Positions 46,401 to 57,684 of a stretch of 64,000 nucleotides of DNA are shown piece after piece. Source of the DNA: Piper betle (taxonomy: Eukaryota > Streptophyta > Magnoliopsida > Piperales > Piperaceae); the NCBI GenBank assembly GCA_033002965.1, contig JAURVB010014824.1, positions 62,001 through 126,000 of the forward strand, read 5' to 3'. The notes beneath the pieces are model-generated. The model was not told the DNA's origin. It saw only the letters and a program-made list of their open reading frames with translations, and ran no database searches. The number at the start of each line of letters is the position of its first letter. Position 1 is the first letter of the stretch. Both the position numbers and the translations under genes were made by a program.

Positions 46401-46757
46401 GGCGGGGGGTGGGGAACCGGGTAGGGGGCGGGCGGGGGCGAGGTGGTGGAGGGGGCAGGGGAAACAGGGGCGGTGGGGGGGAGGGCTACAAACAGGGGGC
46501 GGGTGGGTGCGAGGCGGCGAAGGGGGCAGGGGAAACAGAGCAGGGGGGAAGGCTGCGGACGGGGGACACGGCGGCAGACGGGGCGGGGGGAAACAGTGCA
46601 GGTGGGGGGAGGGCTGCGGGCGGGGCGGCGGCGGCGTGGGGCAGTGGGGGAGGGAAATTGAAGGAAAAAATGGTGGCCGTTGGATTTCGATCCAACGGCC
46701 ACCATTCGTAACGCTACCTATGCGCTGCCTTACTTGGCAGCGCATAGTAAAATTCCT
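43408..46757. mobile_element. 3.35-kb foldback element: near-perfect palindrome with 1.6-kb arms
   Basis: The left end AGGAATTTTACTATGC is answered at the right end by GCATAGTAAAATTCCT. Matching continues inward: CCACGTTG/GCGTGGGG GC-rich blocks, TTGACTCG-type AT-rich blocks, TTGGCACGCC at 44791 against GGCGTGCCAA at 45400, and GATCTCG at 45051 against CGAGATC at 45154. The unpaired centre is about 45061-45148. The arms are about 1.65 and 1.61 kb. Each arm has a GC-rich low-complexity segment, an AT-rich segment studded with TTGACTCG...CGAGTCAA palindromes, and a unique-looking inner segment. Pro/Arg/Gly-rich frames on all strands are composition artefacts. The termini and long inverted repeats suggest a Mutator-like or Foldback DNA element without transposase; the superfamily is uncertain. 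Confidence 0.85.
43537..43592. repeat. 18-bp GC-rich tandem repeat inside the foldback arm
   Basis: Three copies of CCGCCGCCCCGCCCACCA in a row. Further in, a longer GC-rich unit of about 70 bp (CGCAGCC...TGTTTCCCCTGCCCCCT...CGCCTCG) is repeated at 43674-43810. The right arm carries diverged complements. Confidence 0.75.
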
Positions 46758-49700
46758 GTATATATATATTGATCCTTACAAATTTATTGATTGTATAATC
46801 CAGCATTAGTTTGCCAAGCCTTGCTAATCGCTCAACACAAGTACTTTCCTTGAATTCTTCTAGTCTACAGGAAGTAGATCAAATTGTATAGGCTTTCAAA
46901 TCCAGTTTCATGTGAATTTACACCTTGTCCAGCAGAGGTGTAGTTACTAAGAATGTAGATATGAGATGTAAAATCTATTTCAAAAAATTCTCCCTTTTAT
47001 TTTGGCAAGAAATTTTGTTATGGTAAAATTTTCAAAGGGGGCCACTTGGAAGTTTTGCTTGTTTTTTGCCACAATATATACTCTAAATGCTTACAGTCAA
47101 TGCTTTTGTCATGAATTACCATTCACAAATTTTATAATTTTTTTATTTCTTTCGTTCTAACTAAACGATGCTTCATTATAAACCTTACACTGACATTCTT
47201 GATCTATTGATAAGGAAATATATTATCCAAAAATCATCAAAGAGAAATTGGTGTAGTAAATGCGTTGGGAATAAAAATTGATACAGAAGAGGTGGTTGGT
47301 AGGATTTAAATTAAATTTACTAGGAAGGCAAGATAAAGAACTATAAATTATAAAAAGAAAATCAAGATTTCATTTCTTCAAAAATTGTCCTTATAAGAGT
47401 CCTAAGTCGCATTTTTTATAGAGGTATGGAAGCTGATTAAATGTTACTAACTCTGGTAAATTTATAGCTTAATTAAATATAAAATTCTTATGACTTATTA
47501 AAATCCTAAAATAAAGAAATCTTATTTATGATAAAAAATTTTATCCTACATCATAAAGAGAAGTTTACTATTAAAGGGTGAGATAATAATATACAATTTA
47601 TGATTCAAGACAGCCACTCTTACCTTGGGGCTTGGGCCGGCCATATCTAGTCACACTAGGTGAGGGCGGCTAAATCCAACCTCTAAGTGCTCTTGGTTTA
47701 TGGTGGTTGGATTGTTGAATATATTTTAAATAAAATTAATTTTATTATTGAACATAATCCAAATATACGGTTAATTAAGAAATTATAAAAGAAAATAATT
47801 TGAATCATGAAATTGGTTCCAACCACCCTTGAAACTAGAACAAGGTCGCGTACCATATTTTGATCACAATACCTCCATAAAAAATCTTACAAAACATTGG
47901 TTTAATATATTATATATGAAAAAGGGGAGAAGTTTTTTATTATTTTGTAGTGGGAAAATAGGCCTAATTGTCAAAAAAAGGGGAAATTTATGAATTGTTC
48001 AGAACACCCTCACTTAAAAAATTAAGGTCGTCACCAATGTGTTTGAGGCAGCCGAACCCCGGCTGCACAAGGCCTAGAGGCAGCCACCCTGACCATCCAA
48101 GGCCTCACCAACAATGGTTGGCCAATGGTAGGTTATATTAAATAAATTATTTTTTAATAAGAAAGTAGTTTTATAATTATATTAATTTTTTTCATAATTA
48201 TATCTTATTTTCCACCATATGATAATATAAAAAACTAGTTAAGAACCCGCAAATACACAGGCTATGTTAAAAAAAAATTTTAATACTAATACCAACTATA
48301 CAAATGATCTAATTTCTTATAATCAATTTTAAAAATTGATCTATTTCAAGCCACAAATTGAACTCAGTTGACAAAATATTACACGGCATCAAGTTTTTAT
48401 TTTGGAATGTATGATTTATATAAAAAAAATTATAATGTTTTCTACCTTTTTCGATAGAGCCCAATAGGCTTCCATTTTATTGTCTCATAATAGTAGCTTA
48501 TCTCATAGGAAGGAAAATCACAAAACACAAATGGTATTTTACAATGCCCATCAGGCACTCTGATAATAACAGATCGAAGTAACAAAAAAAGCTTTTATTG
48601 CCATACATTTCAAACAATAATTTTACTAAGTAGAAGATCCCATCCTAACTAAACCTAAAAGCATATAATGATTCCATAACTTCACTGTTTTGCCGAAAAA
48701 CTGTACATAAACTATTTACTTGGATTTCCCTCTTCAACTATGGCTATCTTAGCAGCCTAAGCACACCAAAAAAATGTTTATTAAGATCAATTAACATTTG
48801 AGAGCCGTGATCAGAAGTACTCCATTGAAGTAATTTTTGCCAATGTGATAAGAATAAGAACTACAAACATGTTTCTCAAAAACCCACCACCACAAACATA
48901 ACATGCAATTAATCAAAATTAATAAAAAAACCTAAAGAGGAATGCATATGAATTGGATGAGCCAATTAACAGCAACTGGTTCATGGTTGCTATTACCTGC
49001 GTTCCAATCATCGTCGACATGACCATGAGTAGAGGAGACGTCCATTACAACTAAAGCTTCTCGTCAGAAACATTATCAGCAAGGTCGGCAATGATCCACA
49101 GGGAACAAAGAAGACAACGGAAAAGCATACGCGATGAGGGGAACAGCGGGGAGAAAGGAAAGAAAAGAGAGGGAATGAGGGATGAACGTAGTTTAAGAAG
49201 CTTTTCTTTTTAGGATTCATCGTTTAATGTATTATGTAATCATGTTTGGATCTATCCTTTGTCTTACAATGTTCTATCACTAACGCCAAGATTAGCCTAA
49301 GTGCGAGAAAAAGGCCGAAACATGATTAGAAAAAAAATCATCATGCTTAGGGCGGCTAATTTAGCGAGCTAGCTCACGAGCATTTAATATTTAGCTCGGC
49401 TCGACTCAACTCGAAACTCGACATGTAAATGCTCGAGCTCGAACTGACTCGACTCGGTTATAACTCGAACTCGACTCGGTTATAACTCGAAATCGACTCA
49501 GAGCTCGACTCGATAAAATAATATAATAATATACATAATATCACTTATTTATTTAAAATACATTTAAATTATAAATAAATATTATTATTAATTACATACT
49601 AAATGATGGTGGTGGTAGGGGTGTTTGATTTTTTATTTTTAGTTTTTTTATTAAATCTGGGTTGTCCTTATAATCAAATGATCAAGATTAAAATTTGAGA

Positions 49701-50140
49701 GAAAAACTTTATCTGCCTTCAGCTAAGATAGTCTTTATATATATATATATATATACATTAATAAATTTAATTGTAGTTAATTATATTTATTTATATTTAA
49801 TAAAATAACAAAGTAATGGGATAACTTAGATAATAGGTCTTCAAATTAGAGACTTGGAAGTTGTGGGTTTAATCCACGCTGGCTACATTCTACTTTCGAC
49901 CTTCTAAACGAGCCGAGGCTCGCCCAGTTGTTTAGCAGATGCAGATGGTAGATTTTGTCTCTTTTCTAATAAAAAGTTCTAAAATTTTCAATCTAATAAC
50001 TTTACCCCTTTTTTATGGTTTTGGTTTTAAAGCCAAGTGGAGGTGAATCTAGCTCCTGGTCTATGAACACTTACTTGGGCCTGCAACCTTATTGACAAGA
50101 GTGTTCAAGTGAATAATTGGGAACACCATAAGCCCACTCC
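46758..50140. other. AT-rich intergenic DNA with repeat fragments
   Basis: No supportable gene in 3.4 kb. GGCCGGCC/GGCAGCC-rich patches at 47610-47710 and 48020-48130 look like decayed repeats. A minus-strand frame at 49008-49220 (70 codons) is Phe/Ser/Cys-rich with no domain. The patch 49620-49760 (GTTGTCCTTATAATCAA, AAAAACTTTATCTGCC, then TA run) relates to 18940-19090. Confidence 0.5.
49392..49515. repeat. CTCGACTCG-rich simple repeat patch
   Basis: About a dozen copies of ACTCGA/GCTCGA, including two copies of GACTCGGTTATAACTCGAA. Such phrases are common in hAT-type MITE interiors, but no termini were identified. Confidence 0.6.
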
Positions 50141-50142
50141 AC

Positions 50143-50149
50143 TTATATA
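50143..50149 (+). promoter_or_regulatory. TATA box of the HMGB6-like gene
   Basis: CACTTATATAACC lies about 210 bases upstream of the ATG at 50357. A leader of about 180 bases follows. Confidence 0.5.
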
Positions 50150-50159
50150 ACCTCAAAAA

Positions 50160-50223
50160 ATGGCGGGGAACCTCAATGTGAACACACAAACTTTCAAACC
50201 TTCCCGCCATATTCCCCGCCAAA
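50160..50223 (+). promoter_or_regulatory. Cluster of E2F-like sites in the HMGB6-like leader
   Basis: GGCGGGGAA at 50162, TTCCCGCC at 50201 and CCCCGCCAAA at 50214 (TTTGGCGGGG on the minus strand) match the plant E2F consensus type TTTSSCGS. Three such sites within 65 bases next to a chromatin-protein gene would fit S-phase regulation. This is motif evidence only. Confidence 0.35.
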
Positions 50224-50356
50224 CCCCCCCCACCACCAAAAACTCACAAAACTTTCGAATCCCTCAATTAAAACCTCCCATATCTTCCCTCCTCCTCCAC
50301 AAATCTCTCTCAAATTCACTTCCTTTTTACCGTCTTCACTGTAGAAGGCTAGCGAA

Positions 50357-53231
50357 ATGGCTCCGGCGAGCTCAAAATCGAACCCTCCAAGGACCCGCAA
50401 AAGGGTCGAAGTCGAAACCGGAGCTCTCAAGCGCGCCAGAGATGGCAGCGCCTTCACTTGCTGGTAAAAGTTTCTACTTCTTTTCTTCGTGATTTCCTTT
50501 GTACTGTTTTTGTTGGGTTATAGTTGGATAGAGTTGAGCAGAGATTGATTTTGTTAGTTGTTATATATTTAGGGCTGTTAAAGTTAAATTTAGCTCGATA
50601 CTCTAAAAATTAGACTTAAAATTTAATTTGATATTAAACAAGTTGAGGTTGCACCTACACAACTCGGTTTGACTTGAAGTTCAATACTTAAAATAAGGAA
50701 TAAGATTTTTTATCATATTTATCTTAAATTTCTTTATATAAATATAATTAAAGTATAAAATATTATTATATGATATCAAATTAAATAAATTTATACATGA
50801 TTAAATTAATTTTTATGCATAATTATGTCAAACTTAAGATATTTTAATTAAAAATTAAATTTTAGTATGAATTATACGAAAAAAATATTATCAATTTATA
50901 CAAATTAAGCCAGCTCAAACTCAACTTGACTTAAATACTTTTTAACTCGACTCTAACTTAAAATCAATCGAACAAAACTTGAGCCAAGTAAAACTAGACT
51001 TGACTTGACCAATGAACACCTGTAATATATATATATATATATATATATCACCACACACACATCATTTCAATGCTCTTTTTGGGAAGTTGTCATGTTTTCT
51101 TCGTATGTCTTATGTACTGTTTTTGTTGGGTTATAGTCATATCGTGTTGACAAGCAATTGAATTTGTTGGTAGTTTAGTATGCATCATTTCTCTATTCTC
51201 TTTTGTTGAAGCTGTCACGGTCTATGTGCTGTTTTTATTGGGTTATAGTCATATTGTGTCGAAAGAGATCAAATTTATTGGTTGTTTGGTATGCATTATT
51301 TCTATGTTCTTCTTTGTTTAGTTAATCATGGTTTCTTGGTATCTTTTATGTGCCGTTTTTGTTGGGTTATAGTTTGTAGAAAAGTGAGATTGAATTGTTA
51401 GTAGTCAAGCATGCATCATTTCTATATATGTTCTTTTTTGGTGAAGTTGTCATGGTTTCTAGTTGGGCTATAGCCATAAGATGGGAGTTGAAAATAGATT
51501 TTTGTTTTATCAGGAGTTAAGTATGCATAATTTTGATGCTCTTCTTTGGTGAAGTTGTCATGGTTTCTATTTGTATTGTAGTCAAATAATGAGAGTTGAA
51601 AATAGATACTTGTTTTATTAGGAGTTTAGTAAGCGCCATTTCTATATTCTTGCACTGGTGAAGTTTCCATCGTTTCTATGTGGATTTATAGTCGCATACT
51701 GGAGTTGATTATAGATATTTGTTTTATTGGGAGTTTGATATGCATCATTTTTATATCTTCTTTCTCGTTCTGTCCGTGTTATGTTGCAGTGAGGCCTGTA
51801 ACAAGGATGTGCCTGTGGTTCTAATCGATATGCATAGCTGTAGCCTTGATTCCAAGATCAGAATGAATTTAGGTACCCTTTCCCTCATTGAGATTGTTTT
51901 TTTATAAGTTAAAAAAGATATATAAAGTTAATGAGATTGTTGTTTGGTACATGTTTATTGTGAGTCATTGTTCATTTTTATTTGGGTGTGCACAGAAGCA
52001 CAGGTGGTGGAAAAGGTCTCAGAACTCAAGAAGCCCGCCAAGGGGAGGTATATACACTGTTCTCTCAACGATACTCATGATTGATTGTTTGAATGAAGTA
52101 TTTACACTGTTCTCTCAAGGATACTCATGATTGATTGTTTTGAATGAAGAATAAGTGATGGTGTACGTTGTCATGAGTTACTAAGTTAAGAAGTAGAAAA
52201 AATTGTAAGTGTCGTGAAATGAAGTTTGTTGTCTCGTATTTATGTGAAAGATCTGTTGTTGAGAACATTTTATCTTGTGAACACCAACTTAACCATTCAT
52301 GTGTTTATGCTTCTAAAGTCAGTGAATGGAATGGATCTTCCAGTTCAATACTTTATAGTATTCTACATCAATAATGTCAATCTAATTTGGTTGTGCATGT
52401 ATTCTTGAAACTGTATGAAGTTTTATATTTTATTTGAATGCTAGAGTGCTTTTTCTTTAATTGATAGTTTTTGCTCTTACAGCATCAAGAAGAGTAAAGC
52501 TGATGGCACAGCTGAGAAGGCGAAGAAGGAAAAGAAGGAGAAGAAAGTGATAGATCCAAGGAAGCCCAAACGTCCTCCAACTGCATACTTCATCTTCATG
52601 TACATTTATATTCCTATCCATCACTCTCTGTGATTCATCAAAGAAGAATGACTTAGCAGATTCATCTAAGCTTTTTTACCATTCTGTTGTTGAATGCAGG
52701 GATGATTTTCGGAAGGAATATAAACAAGCTCATCCCGACTCCAAGAGCGTCGTGGAGGTATATATTTCAAACCCAAAGGTTTTATAGTGTTATGTTCATC
52801 TTCTCTGATTTTTTATGTCGCCGAAACCAGGTCACCAAAGAAGGTGGTTTGAAATGGAAATCTATGTCCGAAGAGGTAATCACAACAAACTTCCGTTCTA
52901 GCCCAAAATACACTATCAAAATATATATTTCTCCAGTTTCTTACACTCAAAGTTGGTTGTCATATATCAGGAGAAAAAACCCTACTTGGACAAAGCAGTA
53001 GAGCTGAAGGCAGAGTTTGATAAGGCCAAAGATAACTGCAATGGTGATGGTGATGGTGATGGTGATGATGAACATGTAAGTTGCTAGCTTGATTTGTTCT
53101 GGTATATTTTTCACCTTCAAAAAAATTTTCTCTTTTTTATCGGACATTTGTGAATATATCGTAACATGAAGGTGAATGCTGCGGATGCAAATGCCGAAGA
53201 TGTTGAAGAAATATCAGACAAGGATGAGTGA
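50357..53231 (+). CDS. HMG-box chromatin protein, HMGB6/HMGB13-like, 208 aa, eight exons
   Basis: A non-histone nuclear protein that binds and bends DNA. Coding exons: 50357-50463, 51790-51872, 51996-52047, 52483-52599, 52700-52757, 52831-52875, 52971-53075, 53172-53231; total 627 bases, 208 aa plus stop, no frame break. The N-terminus is MAPASSKSNPPRTRKRVEVE, then RARDGSAFTCCEACNKDVPVV and HSCSLDSKIRMNLEAQVVE, the leader typical of the Arabidopsis HMGB6 group. A Lys-rich linker (KAKKEKKEKKVIDPRKP) leads into the HMG box (about 105-177): PKRPPTAYFIFMDDFRKEY, GGLKWKSMSEEEKKPYLDKA. A GDGDGDGDDE run and an acidic tail (EDVEEISDKDE) close it. The last acceptor (CATGAAG) is weak; reading through the donor would end the protein HVSC. 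Intron 1 is long and repetitive. Confidence 0.93.
50571..51021. mobile_element. hAT-like MITE in intron 1 of the HMGB6-like gene
   Basis: A 450-bp AT-rich insert. The left end reads AGGGCTGTTAAAGTT and the right end, inverted, CAGGTGTTCATTGGTC; the termini thus share AGG(G/T)(C)TGTT. It is rich in ACTTGAC/CTCGA phrases as in other hAT MITEs. TATATAT sequence lies on both sides as a possible target duplication. It interrupts the first unit of the intronic tandem repeat. Confidence 0.5.
51070..51785 (+). repeat. Diverged minisatellite filling intron 1 of the HMGB6-like gene
   Basis: About six units of 105-122 bp. Each contains GTTGGGTTATAG-like, GTATGCATCATTTCTAT-like and GGTGAAGTTGTCATGGTTTCT-like segments. 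The GGGTTATAG landmark or its variant falls near 51130, 51240, 51362, 51467, 51576 and 51688. An additional unit (TACTGTTTTTGTTGGGTTATAG, 50502-50523) lies beside exon 1, upstream of the MITE. Divergence between units is high. Confidence 0.8.
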
Positions 53232-54412
53232 TGCGAGGTCTTTGCATTTTAGCTGCTTTGCCATTTTTGTAAATGTCTTCTCTTAGTCTTAACCAAGTAT
53301 GTGTTTCTGTCGAGGGCCTACTAAGAAATTGATGATATATCATTGAAAAAATGACATTCCGTCCCTTTGAACTACCCTTTCCTTTTGATTCTCAATCGAC
53401 CACTGTATAATGCGTAAGCACGTACTAGCTTGCATTGCTTATTAGCATCTTCATTCCAATTCTCATATCTCATGGATGGGTTCGTTTACAATCAAGCCTT
53501 GTCTTGGCTACGTCAAACTAATGCTTTTTAATAAAGTGTTGATATGGGTCGTCGTCTCCCAAGAGACTCAAATTAGTGTTGACATGGGTCGAGCTCCTGA
53601 GCGACTGGGAGGGAGCAATTAGTGCATGGTTGTGGAACTGCTGGTAACACTTCGCCGGTCATTGCTGGGCGTTGACGCTGTGGTTACAGGAAGGTGCAGT
53701 GCGGTTTCCGTTGAATCGAAACATCGCATTGTTCCAACCAAAAAATTAAATGAGGATTCCTCTTTGCCAATTGCAAGGCAGTGCCAAATTGTGAATTTCT
53801 TGGAACCTCTTTCAAGCATTTATTTTGAGCTGGTGGCTCTCACAAATCCATGCTGTTTCTTTTGACGAATTTAATTGCATCTTTGAAATATTCAAATCTG
53901 GATGTGACCAGATCCAACTTGTTCACACTGCGTTTGGAAAAAAAATCTTTTTATGATAAATGTGTATTTTTTATTATGACTTTTCAAAGATGTTATATTT
54001 TGATGTCGGTTAAAACAGCCCTGTAATTGGCCTAAATTATCACAATTAGCTAAAACTAGGAGGGGTAGGGCCGTCCCCACATTAATTTTTTTTAACATTT
54101 TGTTTTGATCTAAGAAAAATTTAAAATGTTGTCATAATAACAATATTTCATTTCTATGCTGTAATTTTAATTTTTTTCAATATATTTTTATGACATATAA
54201 AATGGATTATTATTTTAAAAATCCTATATAACACTTTTTTATAAAAAACCATGTTTGTTATAATTTATTTATTTTATAAAATCACTATAATAGATAAAAT
54301 TGCTTCTAATGGTGTTGCAAACCCAGGTAACTCTCCCACAACTAGATTTGGTGGGAAATCAAAGCACCTTATTATCATAATTCTATTTTGTAGATAAAAA
54401 AAACCCTTGCTC

Positions 54413-54451
<39 letters not shown>

Positions 54452-55230
54452 AATAAAAAGGAAAATAACTCATTGGCCTCCAACCTCTTTAATCATGCCA
54501 GAGAAAGTCCCTCTATCACAATTATTCTTATTTCAATTGGGTCAACGATGGTAATGAACTTTTATTAAAATCGGAAAAAATTAATTTATATAAACATTTT
54601 AATGAATTTTATTAAATAAACGAGGGATATAACATTTTAATTTTAATTACCACTAGTTGTATCGGGTATACTATAGATTGCCTTCAAATCGGGTACAGTT
54701 GAAGACCTTTGTACTATTTTAATATGGACCTAATTTTTAAATATAAAATTTTACAAAATTCAGTTTTTTAAAATTATGATATCTTAACTGGTATTTAATA
54801 AAATAATAAATAACATACATTTCTATATCTAAAACAACATCTTTTCTATAACTTTAAAATCCATTTATACTTAATTTATTCTGATTGAACTAAATATATC
54901 TTGTACCAACTATAAATTCAATATAATAATTAATACGATATTTAAATCTATAATTTCAATTTTTTTCCTAAAAAGACATAAGCTCGAGTAAATAGACTAT
55001 AATCCTGAATTCCTAAGCTGCAGTTTCTCTAGAGTTCTTGATCTTTTTAGTTCAAGAGTGTGCAGCTTCGACCATTCAAGTATATTCTATATATCTTAAA
55101 TATAGTAATAAGAATACATGCATACAAATAGTATACAATATATACTATTTTTCCTTACCAAATTTATGCACAAGTTAAAGTTTTTAACACTCCTTTTTTC
55201 TTATTTTTTTATATAATTTTTATTATTATT
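53232..55230. other. 3' UTR of the HMGB6-like gene and intergenic DNA
   Basis: The first 150-200 bases are probably 3' UTR. A phrase GTGTTGA(T/C)ATGGGTCG occurs twice (53538 and 53575). Two overlapping short frames at 53619-53865 on opposite strands lack domains. A TA run lies at 54416-54447. AT-rich elsewhere. Confidence 0.45.
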
Positions 55231-55234
55231 ACCT

Positions 55235-55438
55235 TCGTCTCCCCTCCCATGACCGGCCACCCCAACCGCCTAACCCCGCCATCTCTCCGCCTTTTTCTCG
55301 CTACAACTGTAGGGTTCCTCGCTCCGCCGATTGACCGCCTTCCCCCTCCCAAGATCCGCCGCTCGCCCCTCCTCGTGAGGCGACACTCGCTCAGTCGTCG
55401 TCGTCGTCGTCTTCGTCTTCGTCTTCCTCTTCTTGACG
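55235..55438 (+). other. Non-coding first exon of the CHR28-like gene
   Basis: A GC-rich block with TCG/TTC repeats (CGTCGTCGTCGTC, CTTCGTCTTCG) follows a TATATAATTTTT stretch (55209-55220). It ends at a donor, GACG-GTACGAC (GT at 55439). Frames crossing it have no domain. It is inferred to be 5' UTR joined to the exon beginning at 58076. Confidence 0.45.
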
Positions 55439-55739
55439 GTACGACTACTTTTTGTTTCTCGAATTTGAGTTTGTTCCTGATTGCTTGCGAGTGCTCTCTG
55501 AATTGGATTGGGCGCTGTTGCGTCGTTCCGGCGAATGCGTCATTGCGCTGCCCGGACTGGTGCGGGAAGGTTTTCGCGGTTGGTTTATTGTGGTGGTAGC
55601 TGCTGATGAAATTTGTATGTTTGGGGGGATCTCTCTCCCTTCCTTTTTCTTTTTTTCTTTTGTTGGTAGATTGGTGATTATCTAAATTTGCTTTAGACAA
55701 CACCTCCCTCCCCTTTTACTTTTTTGAATTTTAGAATTC

Positions 55740-56960
55740 CTGTTAAATAAATTATTGTTTGTTATAAATTATATGTTGGGGATCAGTGGCTGGGGTAGTG
55801 TGGATAAGGATGTTGTAGATTATAAAATTCTGATTTTAATTCAATTTTCGCCTTTATATTATATACATTTTAATTTTACGGGGCTTGTTAATTGTTGTAG
55901 TTGTGAATTATTTGTTAGGGATCAGTGACTGGTGTAGTGTGGATACTGGAGTTTTTTGGTAATAAAATTATAATTTTAATTCGATTTTCACCTTTATATA
56001 TATATATATATATTTGAATTTTTTAATGCCTTTTTATTGTTGTTGTTATGAGTTATAAGTTAGGGCTTACTGAATGTGATAGCGTGGAGAATGGAATCCT
56101 TTATTATATGCCTTTAATTTTTGTTGGGTTTTCACATTTACAGTTTGTTTGTTGAATATTTCAATACCTGTGATACTGTTGTTGTTATGAATTATATGTT
56201 AGGGATCAGTGGCTGGAAAAGGGTGGATAATGGAGTTGTATATTATAGAACTTTAGTTTTAATTCAATTTTCATTTTTTATTTTATTTTGAATTTTACAA
56301 TGCCAATTAATTTTTTATTGTCATGAATTCTATGTGAGGGCTTACTGACTGGGATAGTGTGGGTAATGGAGTTGTTTATTATAAGTCGCTAACTTTTTTT
56401 CAATTTGAGCCTTTACAGTTTTGTTGTTGAATTTTACAATATCTATTATTATACTGTTGATGTATGAATGAGAAGTAGTTTTGGGTTTGCTGACTGGAAT
56501 AGTGTGGGTGGTGGAGTTGTTTCTCTCATGTGACTCTGATTTTAAATAGATTGGCAGTTTCTTTGTTGGATTCTACAATGCCTATTATTTGTTGTTGTTG
56601 TAAATTTTATCTTAGGACATACTGACTGGGATGGTGTGGGTAGTGTTGTTTATCATACGACTCTATTTGTTCGATTTTACAGTACCTATTATACTGTTGT
56701 TGTATGAATTGGAAGTTTTTTCTGTTTTGTTGATTGGAGTATGGGTGATGGAGTTGCTCCTCTTATAGGCTGTAATCTTGATTAGATTTTAACCTTTATA
56801 GATTCTTTGTTGAATTTTACAATACTTATTATACTGTTGTTTTATGAATTAAAAGTTAAGGGTTATTGACTGGCATACTGTGCATGATGGAATTGTTCCT
56901 CTCATGCAACTCTAATTTTAATTAGGTTTTAACCATTATAATTTCTTTGTTGATTTTTAC
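55740..56960 (+). repeat. Diverged minisatellite in intron 1 of the CHR28-like gene
   Basis: About nine units of 110-146 bp. Each has TGACTGG(G)ATAGTGTGGnTAATGGAGTTGTT followed by a TTTTAATTnnATTTTnnCCTTTA segment and a TTGAATTTTACAATnCCTATTATnnTGTTGTTGTnATGAATT segment. The GACTGG landmark or its variant falls near 55790, 55926, 56069, 56206, 56345, 56490, 56622, 56733 and 56867. Confidence 0.8.
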
Positions 56961-57355
56961 TGACTGCATATTGTTTGTTGTTGCATGTGTAGAAAAATAA
57001 AACAATGGGAGCTTGGTAATCCCAGATTACTATTGCCTTTATTTATAGTCATGTACAACTTACAAAAGTGATAACTTACAACCATATTAGTAATTTCTAT
57101 GATACTATCTAGACCTACTGATAAGTTCTTCTTCTTTTTCTTATTCTTCCACCTAATACCCAAAGATGTTGGGAGCATGGATCCTAAACTAGGATTTATG
57201 CAATTACAAATGAAAAAATTTAGATGACCGGATGCCCTTCCTGACGCTAACCCTCCTCCTTTATTTTTCATACATTTAAATTCTTAACTACATCCTTAAG
57301 ACTAGGACAACATATCAAATCTTTTACCATTCTCCCTCCAATTGGAGATTGTAAA

Positions 57356-57684
57356 GAGTGTTTGGTTTTGTTGTTTTAAGCCTCTTTATTAGAAAAATAT
57401 AAAATTATAACGATGACGACTAAAAAATGCATTTGGTAAGACGTTGGTAAAATATAAAGTGATAGAGGCATTCTTTAATATCCTTCACAAAACGTTAGAC
57501 AATAAAAAAAGAGGTTGATTCCTTTTTATTTCTTCACACACTTAAAACAAAATAACCTCGATAATTATAATTGCTAAACATTATTTTATGAGCTCGGTCA
57601 CTTTTCATAGTTATAACAAAAAGAATTTTGTGATAAAATTTTCTTGAGATTTCATATTAAATTCCTATCCCAACCAAACGCCCT
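57356..57684. mobile_element. MITE in intron 1 of the CHR28-like gene
   Basis: A 329-bp AT-rich insert bounded by GAGTGTTTGGTTTTG and, inverted, AGGGCGTTTGGTTGGG. TIRs of this GTTTGGTT type are common in plant PIF/Harbinger or hAT MITEs. A-rich flanks prevent a firm target-site call. Confidence 0.5.
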
